A DNA stretch of 64,000 bases from Camellia lanceoleosa. Lineage: Eukaryota > Streptophyta > Magnoliopsida > Ericales > Theaceae. The notes beneath the pieces were generated by a model. The model had not been told where the DNA came from, made no database searches, and saw only the letters and a list, made by a program, of their open reading frames with translations. The stretch's first letter is position 1. Each line of letters starts with the position of its first letter. Where the stretch lies: the NCBI GenBank assembly GCA_025200525.1, contig CM045767.1, positions 4,847,437-4,911,436 of the forward strand. Reading direction: 5' to 3'. A program made the position numbers and the translations under genes. Shown here piece by piece: positions 36,621 through 46,389 of this stretch.

Positions 36621-38261
36621 TGTAGTTTGCATTATCTCATGCATATAATTTATATTAGCAATTGGATTAATGAATTACATGCAGGCATGCAACAAGGATG
36701 CTTTTTGAAGCAATTGTGTATCTCATGCTGTATCTTTAATGAATTATATTAGCAATTTGTGCATGGAATGCAGAGCAATTGTGATTAATGAATTCACATT
36801 TGTGTATTTTGTATTATCGATGCCTATAATTACGGTATGCATCTTTAGGTGTTGTGAGTGAGTAGTAGACATTCATATACTTCATGATTTTACGCCTCAA
36901 TTTTATTTGTGGAGGGCTATTTGGTTATAGCGGGATTGGGTGTGGAGGACAAATGGTGCAGTTATAAATCTGAAAATGTTAAAGTGTGGCAATTGGTAGT
37001 TTGTCTTCTAGTTAGGGATGGTTTGATGTGTCAAATAAAGTACATGCTAGCCTTAGAGATGGATGTAGGTGTTGTAGATTGCCTTGAGAGAACCAAGAGC
37101 ATCTGCACATTTCATTATGGGAATCTTGACTGTGTTACTACTTTTTGATGAATGCTTTGTCGGTGAATACTTTTTCATCATGCATACTTTCATTGAGTTT
37201 GTACATATTCCTGCAGATTTTTGAATTATGATAGAAGATTTGTTAAATTTTTTAAATCCATTTCACATCATTTTTAGCTAACAAAAAAAATTGTGTGCCA
37301 AACTTCTCTGTTTTGTTTAGCATTTTTGGTTGTGATTTTTTTCGTTTTTATCTTTTATTATTTTTTTTATTTTCCACATTTGCAACAGAGCTGAAAATTT
37401 AAAAAAAGTTTGATATAATTTTGAAAAAAAGATCATTAAAGATTAAAAAAAAAAAAAAAGACAACGGAAAAACTGGAGTTGCCCACACTACTGGAGTTCT
37501 GCAGATTTTTTCAATGACCATTACAAATAAATATTATTATATGTACTTATTTTTTAAAAATTACTGAAACGGTTAAAATTGTAAAATTTATTAAGAAACC
37601 CATTGTCGTGTTGATGACACACGTACACTTTCCTTTGATTACCTAATTTCGCAGTTTAAAATTTTCCTTCTTGCCATAACCTTTGTTTTCAAGCATAACT
37701 TTGTTCCCAATTAGTGTTAATTTTTTATACAATTTTCGTTTTTCCGTTACACTGTCTTACTGTTTTTGTAAATTCATGTCACGTGTGTCTACCCATTTAA
37801 AAACTTGACTATAAAATATGAACAAAAGGTAGATAACACAAAAATTACGCATGGGAACAAAATAGAATTTTCTGAACACTGTTTTTAAAAAATTATACCA
37901 AAACAAGGTGTCCTTTTTTTTTTTGGATGCACAACATACACTTTCCTGAACACAAATAAATTTTTTGGGTGAACCAAAAAAGAGGGAATCATAAACGTAG
38001 GCCCCTTCGTCCTTGTCCCAACTATCACAAGCAAGTGAACTTCTTCAAATGCCGGAAAGTGTACCCACCACCACCAAAGCACATCTCTCCTTGTATCATG
38101 GATATGTCTATATAGTCATATATTGACAGTGTGGTTCTCTCGCACACTCCCTTTCCCTTAAACTCTTTCATTTTCCATAGTTTTTGCAGAAGCTGTGTGC
38201 TGACATTTGTACATAGCACCCATTTTATTTTTGCATATTTTGCGTTCCATTTTTTAGAAAT
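36621..38261. other. Spacer of the Harbinger element, no gene
   Basis: The sequence is AT-rich with short ORFs only. A 79-residue ORF at 36909-37148 has no motif that I recognise. Confidence 0.5.
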
Positions 38262-40247
38262 GGGGGATGTGGTGGTCCTAGTCACATCGTGCAAAGTATT
38301 ACATCCCGGGAAGCTATCGGTGAAATTGCGCGAGAAATGGTGGTCGAAACTAATCACAACTTGATAGAGGCGTGGAACAGTGCAACTAGATATTATTACA
38401 ACCATTATCACAAAGTCCCTCGAAATACATCAATACTTTCGGGACGTTTATGGATGTATGAGCTATTTAACGGGCACCAAGGCCAGTTTGAAGATGCTGT
38501 CAGTATGTCCAAACCAGTGTTCTCGTTGTTATGCGACGCACTTCATAGTTTTGGATTGACACTGCCACAGCGGAAGCATGGCGTTTCGTTGGAAGAGAAG
38601 GTAGCCATTTTCATTTGTGCATTGCAGGGAATGGATTCGAAAGATTTGCAAGAACGGTTCCAACACTCGAAGGAGACATTGTCACGCAATTTCCATGAGG
38701 TTTTGCAAGCTATGATACCGTTTACATCGGTTCATAGTAGGAGTCTTATCTTTCGAGCAAGTGCAACAAGGGGCCACCCACATTTACAATCATAGCGGCG
38801 GTGCGGCCATTCAAGGTGACACTTTCCATAAAATTTTAAATATCACAGTGGCGACATATACCCTGAATTTTGTATTTATACTTTCTGAATAATGGTGCGT
38901 TGCGTAGGACTGCATTGGTGCACTAGACGGCACGCACGTGATGGCTCGTGTCTTGCAATAGTACGCCACTTCGTACTATGGCCGGAAAGGCGTGCCAACA
39001 CAGAATATACTGGCCGTATGCGACTTTGATTTGTGCTTCACCTTTGTGTTAGCCGATTGGGACAGAAGCATGCACGACAACAGGGTGTTGCACTACGTGA
39101 CAACCGAGCCTAAACATCGCTTCCCGCACCCCGCACCTGGTAAAAATTATTAAACATTTAACAAAGTAGTATAATTTTAAAATACTAGAAGACAAATTAT
39201 GACATCATACTTGCTCTTGAACACAAAAATCTGTCTAAATTACTATTTACAGTTGGTAATTGATTTAAAAAAAAATAATTTTTTAAAAAAATTGTGATAA
39301 TGCAAACATGTCCATATGATACTGCGAACATACACAATATCATTTTAAAAAAAATTGTAAAAAAACAAATTTATGAAATAAATTAATTTGAAAAATTTCT
39401 ACGTCGAAACAAAATATTTAAAACTACTATTTACAAAAAACATAAATGTAATTCAAAATTGTTGTATTTGACAAGACAATGTATTGACGAAAAAAGTATT
39501 TCAAAACAAAATTGGAAAACAAAATAATTAGTAATACAATAATAGCAAATTTATTTTTTTGGAAAAAAACAAAAAAAAACTGAATGGCCACTTGTATTTA
39601 TTTCACCCAAAAAAATTGTAGGTGGAAAATCAGTATATGAAAATCAAAATTAATTGAAAAACAATTACTTGCAAGAAAAATTATTTGAAACAAAAAACTG
39701 ACTTGAAAAAAAAATATTTGTTAGTAACAATTTGAAATGTCAGTTTAAAAACAATATAAACTTCTGATTTGACATTACGGTTTTTCCTAAAATTATTGTA
39801 GGTGACAACCATTTATAAACCAAAAAAACTCTTTTCGAATGATGTCTTATTGGCAATAATTTTGAGTTTTGTAGTTATAAACTGCAAAGTGACAACCAAA
39901 TGGTCACCAACTAGGCAACAGTGAATAACATCTCTGTGTTCGTTGCAAGAAAATACTATTTGGTGGATAGCGGCTATAGCAACAAGACAAGGTACCTAGC
40001 CCCATACAAGGGGTATAGGTACCACCAAAATGCCCATCTGAATCAAACACCACAGAATGAGTTCGAACTGTTCAATAAGGCACATTCGTCATTGCGTAGT
40101 TGTATCGAGTGGACATTCGGTGCATAGAAGTTGAGGTGGGGGGCATTGCGGAATATTCAGAAGTTGAGTCTCTCTAATCAAGTGACCTTTGTATGTGTGT
40201 CGATGGCGTTACATAACTTCATACCATTCATTTTGAATTTGAAATAA
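38262..40247 (+). pseudogene. PIF/Harbinger DDE transposase, broken
   Basis: This is a HARBI1-type transposase (DDE_Tnp_4 fold) with three exon-like blocks. 38262-38795 holds the N-terminal helix-turn-helix region (VSLEEKVAIFICALQGMD, DLQERFQHSKETLSRNFHEV). 38908-39139 begins DCIGALDGTHVMAR with the first catalytic Asp and holds the second in WDRSMHDNRVL. 39921-40247 has the third acidic residue in CIEWTFGA, then NQVTFVCVSMALHNFI and a stop at 40245-40247. The acidic triad can still be placed. Stops occur after HPHLQS, inside ARVLQ and after FGA, so the gene cannot make a full enzyme. The 780 bases between the second and third blocks are AT-rich, perhaps an intron with an insertion. I could not find the TIRs or a TAA duplication around ORF1 and this gene. 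Confidence 0.9.
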
Positions 40248-41099
40248 TTTGAGGGGTTCCTGTAGCATATCACTGGTCTATTTTGCTAACTCAAACCATT
40301 CATTTTGTAAAGTCATTTCTGTGTATCATCAATGAAAAAAAATTAAGTCGATCCGATAATTAAAGTCTTTTTATTTTATTATGTTTGTCTCTAAAAAAAT
40401 AGATAATTTATCTTCAAAAACATACTTGTTGTCAATTTTTTTAAAACAAATGTGATAAAATAAAAATATTAAAATTATCAAATCGACTTAACTTTTTCAT
40501 ACAATATTAAAAATTGAAAGATAATCTATATAATTAAAATTATAAAAACTAGATTGATACCCAAAAAAATAAAAAATAAATACATGCACTACAAGTGTAA
40601 TTTGCTTAATAATGTATGTATATGGGGGTTTTCCTACCTCATGCATAACGAATTACTCGTATGTAGCAATAGTCTTCAAATTCCAAGAACACATATAATA
40701 TATGGTTCCTTTTTTATGTGAAAATTTTTATATATATGTAGAATTTTTTTTTTTGTACATGTAACATTGCTTAAGATAGAAATTTAAAAAAATTATTATG
40801 AAAAAAGTGATGAATGATTCAAATTTAATATTTACATCATGAGATTCAAATCTAAAAGGAAAAGGAAAAGAAAAATTTTACATAAAAACAAAAAAGGAAA
40901 AGAATGAATAAAAACAATAATTTTTAAAAGGAAAAGAATCAAGTCATGACGTTCTTTGCCGCCAATCACGATCAAGTCGCGACATGTGAGTCTTCCTTCC
41001 ATCTCGACTTCCGCCGTGCGGTATAGTTGAGCCATATGGAGGAATTTTGAATTTTTTTATTTTTTTATTTTCTGAGTTTTATTTCCATCTCAGCTTCCC
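40248..41099. other. AT-rich spacer
   Basis: No exon or transposon end is recognised. ORFs here are short and without motifs. Confidence 0.55.
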
Positions 41100-41810
41100 G
41101 CATATATATATATATATATATATGGGAGAGGAAGGGAGGGGAGGCAACAATTGAAAGCTTTGATAACATAGGGGAGGGAGAGGGGGAGGGAGCTTTGATA
41201 ATAGAGGAAGGGAGAGGAGCTTTGATATGAAGGAGGGGAGGGAGCTTTCATAACAGAGTGGAGGGGAGGGGAGTTGGTCGTCCATCTCAGCTTCCAGCAT
41301 ATATATATATATATAGGCTCAGATTGTTTTTGAAACAGCAGGAGGGGAGGGGAGTGACGGGAGGGAAGGGGAGGGGAGTGACGGGAGTGACGTGAGAAGA
41401 GTGAGGAGAGGGGAGTGAGGGGAGTGACGTGAGGGGAGTGAGAGAAGGGGAGTAAGGGGAGTGATAGGAGTGACATGAGTGAGGGAAGTGATAGGAGTGG
41501 CGTGAGTGAGGGGAGTGACGGGAGTGACATGAGGGGAGTGAGGGGAGGGGAGTGACATGAGTGACGTGAGGGAGTGAGGTGTGGGGAATGATGTGGGGGA
41601 GTAGAATGAGGGGAGGGTGAGGGAGGGTGGAGGAGGGTGGCGTGAAGGGGTGATGGGGTGACATGAGGGGTGAGGGGAGGGGAGGTGGAGTGGGGAAGGA
41701 GTGAGGGGAGGGAGGTGGAGTGTGGGAGTGGCGTGGTGAGGGAGGGAGCGTGAGGGGATGAGGTTGGAAATTTGGGGTGGGGAGGGGAGGGGACGGGGGG
41801 TTTTGAGTGA
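41100..41810. repeat. Polypurine tract with AT microsatellites
   Basis: After (AT)n at 41101-41123 comes about 150 bases of GGGAGGGAG-type sequence with a repeated GAGCTTTGATA. Then comes a second (AT)n at 41299-41316 preceded by a repeat of CCATCTCAGCTTCC. From 41338 to about 41800 the plus strand is almost only purine plus scattered T (GGGGAGTGA units). Three overlapping minus-strand ORFs (Ser/Pro/His-rich) are read-throughs of this tract and not genes. The tract abuts the first visible POLA2 exon. Confidence 0.9.
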
Positions 41811-42329
41811 TGAACATGAAAATACAAAAGAGGGTTTTCTTGGCACTCCAACAGATAGATCTAATACACTTGGTCCAAAACCATTTGATTCGATACACAA
41901 AATTAATGGGGAGACTTTCTCTTCTATAATGCCTTTAGAATCTGTGACGCCCTTTGGCCAAAGAAAGAGTAAGTTTGTGGTGCAATCCACTCTCAATGAC
42001 CTGCCTAATGTAGAAAACGTAAAGAAAGAGCATGATCATGAGATTTCAGAGGATGACATCATAAAGAGGATACAACCCAGCTCAAGGTGCTCCTTAGTTA
42101 TTCATGGCTCCCAGCCTGAACCGGGTTGCAGGTTCATGTATGACAAGATTGAAGACAAGGTACTAAATGGATCTCATAGCACACACTACAGGAAAAGGAG
42201 GCTACGGCAACGGTTCTTTTATGGCGTTTATGAAAAACGCCATTATAGATTATTTAAATACAACGTTTTCAAAAACGTTGTATCAGATCTCAGCAAAACG
42301 GCACCGTTTGGGTCAACTGGTTAACACCG

Positions 42330-42651
42330 TTCAATGCTCCGTCCCTTTCAAAACGTCTCTCCCTCAGTCTCACTCTCTCAGTCTCCCTCTCAGTCTCACA
42401 CAAGTTTCGCTTTGAAACTCAGACTCTCTCTCGCTCAGAAACCCTTTCGATTTGTTATCTAAACTCTCAGTCTCACATAATTTGTTATCTAAACTCAGAC
42501 TCTCTCTCGCTCAGAAACCCCTTCGACTCGATTTCAAACACTCTCGATCGATTTCAGATCTGTCGATTTCAGAACCTGTCGCAGATTTGAAGCTCTCCAG
42601 ATCTCGCTCAATCGATCTCTTTTTTTTGTTGCAGAACTCAAATCTGTAAGT
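42330..42651 (+). promoter_or_regulatory. UTR-like CT-rich leader of Pack-CACTA 3
   Basis: A CT-rich stretch with a near-exact internal repeat (TAATTTGTTATCTAAACTC and CAGACTCTCTCTCGCTCAGA blocks) and ATCGATTTCAGATC motifs ends at a strong donor GTAAGT (42646-42651). The layout equals that in the other two CACTA elements. Promoter function is inferred. Confidence 0.55.
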
Positions 42652-42912
42652 TTTTATTATATATGCATTTGTTTTGTATGAACTCAGATCTCTGATTTGT
42701 CATGGTTTTGAGTTCATTGTTTTGGATTTGGTGGATGTATCTCACCTCTCTCTATTTCTGTTTCTTTCATAGATAGAGATAATCAATTAATTAAGCTCCG
42801 TTTGGTTATGGAGAAATCGCAGAAGAAAACGAAAGAAAATGCATCATCCTTTTAACCCTAACTTATTAGAGGATTCATATTTTCAAATTTCCTGATGTTT
42901 GTTTGGTTCAAT

Positions 42913-44655
42913 GTCGTGGCAGTTGGTAATATACCCTATGACGCCTCTGAAGAACAGCTTATACAAATCTGCGAGGAGGTTGGGCCTGTTGTGTCCTTCA
43001 GGTAAGCTTTTTGTGAAAAGAAAAAAACTATTATTGAAAACCCTAGAATTTGTTCTGTTCAAAACAAAGGTGTGGTTTCTTTCAGTATCGGCATATTTAG
43101 TATGGTGCCATTTAATTTAGGATTGCACCTGAATTGCTAGTTAATGAAGCAAATCGAGTTATTTTGCTATATATTCATACATCTTTGGGTTCAAACAAGG
43201 ATGCTGATGGTTGGCTTTTGGAAACTACGAGGGTAGTATGACAAAGTTGAGCAATTAATATTATCAATTGATGTTTCTTTGAATGTTCTTGGCATGAATC
43301 TGAAGTTATTTTGCTGATGTCATATCTGTCGAGTACTTATAGTTGTGGAGACACGGAAATGGAGTAAGGTTTATTTTCCATGTGTAAGGGGTTGGGGATA
43401 GAGTCACAGAGTCTGAGGTACAATGGCACTGGCATTTGGGGAGGTGGAAGGGTTCCGTTGTTGTAGTATTCATGCAAAAGTGTACTTGCCAAAAACCTAA
43501 AGTATTGTGCAAAACAGAAATTCCAAATCGGGCTACTACATTAACTGGAGCCTTCAGGCAGCATTGTGGCAAATAGATATCTCAGGATAAAGTTTGACGA
43601 GGCTAATCTTTGGAATTTGACACCTGCATTAATGACCATGTGTTTTTTTTTATATGTACAGAATGCACTTGACAAGGTAAGTGTTAGTTTGTTTATTTGT
43701 TATGTTTTTTTCCCAGATAACCAATCACATGATTATGCTTATCTGGGAGATGGTGGATAATATTGCCTCCATAGGGAGACATTCTTGTTTTGTCGTGCCA
43801 TAATAGGTTGCGTCCAATGAGAGTTATCGACCTGGTCTCAATTGGAAGTTCCTACCCCCTCTATGGGATAACAAGTTGCCACCTTGCCAATGAGCACCTT
43901 AATATTTTGAAAAGCTTTATGTTGTACTCTGAGATGGGGACTCCTCCATTCCTTTTGTCAAAACAGGGACTCTTGTCTGAGTCTTAGTAGATGATAATAG
44001 GATTCGCCAAAGAAGACCTTTTGCTGTATTTGTTTTGAGTCTTATGACTCTGGAAAAGGGACCTGAGTTGATATTGAGTGAAGTAAGCGCCTAAAACAGA
44101 ACTGCCTTGATGACGCGGCACACATACCTCTGATTGGTACTGGAGACTACCACTGTCTAATTGATGCATATGAGTGTAATGAAACTTAATCAAGTGCTTC
44201 CCATAAAAGGATGCAAGGTGGATTTGAGTTGGGTAAGAGGGTAGTTTCGTGGACTTACCCATCTTTGTTGTTCAACTCAACACTCTTTAGACAAGTAACT
44301 TATTTTCCTTCTATCTTATGAAAGTGGAAAATGCCTGTTCTTTTTTAACAAGATTTCTAGAGATAAGTGGTCTCTTTGTTTTGTGTTGAAGGGATATGCC
44401 ATGCCCTTAGTAAATTATTTTGTATCTTTAATTTCACACTTTCTTTAAACGACAGTGATTTGCATGTTTATTTGATTTCTTTTTTTCCTCATTCAGATTA
44501 GTTATTGATAGAGAAACTGGGAAACCAAAAGGTTATGGATTCTGTGAATATAAGGATGAAGAGACAGCTTTAAGTGCTCGCCATAATCTCCAAGGGTATG
44601 ACATCAATGGCCGGCAATTACGAGTTGATTTTGCTGAAAATGATAAGGGAGACAA
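42913..44655 (+). pseudogene. CSTF64: Captured CstF64 RRM exons
   Basis: Two exons with intact borders encode nearly the whole RRM of cleavage stimulation factor 64 kDa, the nuclear factor that binds U/GU-rich RNA downstream of poly(A) sites. 42913-43001 gives [20 protein letters not shown] then GPVVSFR (RNP2). 44497-44655 gives [40 protein letters not shown] and [10 protein letters not shown] (RNP1 = KGYGFCEY). The frame is open over both exons and joins in phase across the 1.5-kb intron. The residue before VGN is Ala where Phe is usual. A stop follows soon after [12 protein letters not shown]. Hinge, Pro/Gly-rich and C-terminal domains are absent. Of all captured pieces in the window this is the best preserved, a near-complete RNA-binding fold just downstream of the leader's splice donor. 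Confidence 0.92.
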
Positions 44656-45860
44656 GTCATTTGAGATGGTCTAAGAGTGTAAGCCTCTCTTTTGATATGC
44701 TACTTCAGTTTTGCTATTTTTCATGCTGTGAAATTGTTGTTTGTTCCTCAAATTGCTTCTTTATGTGTTCATTTTAGTGTATTCTCTGCTAATTTGTCTT
44801 AGTTTATGAACACACCCTCATGAATTCTTGAGTACCCATATACATAAAAAGGAAAATATATATTTTTGTCCTCTAATTGCAGCCCGCTTGTTTTCTGATT
44901 GGGAGTAGATTATTGTATATATTGATGAATAATGCTCCCAAGTATGCCCAGGGTTTGACATCATTTTGCTGTAGAACTATATTTTTAATAAAAGTACATG
45001 CGATAAAAAATATACAATCATGTTCAAAGTTGGTAATTAAAAGCATAACTACAGCAAACTTATTAATATTGTTATTTTTAAATTATTAATATTGTTATTA
45101 TCACATGTCAATAATATACCATAACCACACCCAAGGTCAAAGAAGTCCAAAACCCACAGACCCGAAGGGCAAACTTTGGAGGAGCGATAAGGCTACACAT
45201 ACCCAATGTGGGAATCAAATTTGCTAATAACTGGGAATTAAATTTTCTTGAACTGAGACTTAATTATTAGGGCAATTTCACTTTATCCCCTTGTGTTTGG
45301 TCCATGCACATAGCCTCCTAAGGTTTGTGGACCAAAGTGCACTGCCGACTTGCCTTAACAACACCTAAAAAACTGCTAAAATAGCCTCGTCGTCTTTCTT
45401 TAAACCTATATATATACATGTATGTACATATATATACGTATATAGTATTAAATACTCAACAAATACCTTCATTGAAAATCCAAATATTTCAAATAATGCA
45501 TTTGGATTTTGATTTCACTCGTAAATTAGATTAATAAGCCACTGGGGTTTTCACCAAAAGGTTTGACATATGCACTGTAATTATAATAAGCCACTGCCAT
45601 TAGACATTTACCTCAAACTGGGTTTGAAACCTCTTGGATTGTCTCTGCTACAGTCAGTGAACAAAAATGGGAGGCACTAGCAATGAGCCTACACTCAATT
45701 TTTGTTTGCAAACCCAAAACCCACTTGGTTTGTCGGTGGTTTCATCTGATCTGATCTCTCTCACATTTTGTTAAATCTGCTGAGTAACAAGGTTTCAAGC
45801 AAGTCGTTTTTATTTTGTTTTTCATTAACAAGTGTTAATCGGTGTTTGATTGCTTTGTAG

Positions 45861-46007
45861 GTGCCGATGAAGTGTAGAGATTGGTTACATGAACTTGTAA
45901 AGGAAGAGATAGAAAAGAAGGATTCGAGTACGGAGGAGTGGAAGATCGCGATGGAGAGAAGCTTCAATCGCATGGACAATGAGGTGATTGCATGGAACGA
46001 CAGATTT
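45861..46007 (+). pseudogene. Captured PP2C phosphatase exon
   Basis: After a TTTGTAG acceptor the frame reads CRDWLHELVKEEIEKKDSST then EEWKIAMERSFNRMDNEVIA. This matches the segment between the second and third conserved blocks of plant protein phosphatase 2C, most like clade A members that act on SnRK2 kinases in ABA signalling. The metal-binding DG and GDSR motifs lie outside the piece. The sequence beyond AWND runs into a TTC-rich tract (46010-46350) with three copies of a GTTCTGTCCAGATT motif, so the exon end is unclear. It sits 1.2 kb after the CstF64 exons on the same strand. The exact PP2C clade is uncertain. Confidence 0.72.
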
Positions 46008-46389
46008 ATTTTTTGTTCTGTCCAGATTTTTTTCTTTTCTTCCTCTTCTTCGATTCATCTTCCTCTTCTTCTTTGTTCTGTGCAGATTCATTCATTTTTG
46101 TTCTGTCCAGATTTTTCTTTTCTTCCTCTTCTTCGATTCATCTTCCTCTTCTTCTTTGTTCTGTCCAGATTCATCTCCTCTTTGATTCATTTTTTCCCAA
46201 TTTTTTCTTCTGTTTCTTCGCAGCAAATGAAGAACGAAGACACATTCTTTTTCTTTTTTTTTTTCCAAATTTCTGTTATGTCCAGATTTTTTTTTTCTGT
46301 TCTGTCCAGATTTCTGTTTTCCTTTTCTTTTTTTGGCATTTTTTGATTAATTAATTTTTTTCTCCTTCATTTTTGAATACTCTGGGCAG

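Noticed and set aside
35195..40247. TIRs and target duplication for the Harbinger element
   Set aside because: I compared 33.5-35.2 kb with 40.2-41.1 kb for GGG..TTTGG-type inverted ends and saw none that pair, so I give only gene limits.
41090..41996. Three overlapping minus-strand ORFs of 203-253 residues rich in Ser, Pro and His
   Set aside because: They are read-throughs of the polypurine tract in all three frames. Codon content is only the repeat, with no domain.
45861..46354. Phe/Ser-rich 120-161 residue ORFs after the PP2C exon
   Set aside because: Only the first 49 codons match PP2C. The rest is a TTC/TTT tract with repeated GTTCTGTCCAGATT, open in several frames.
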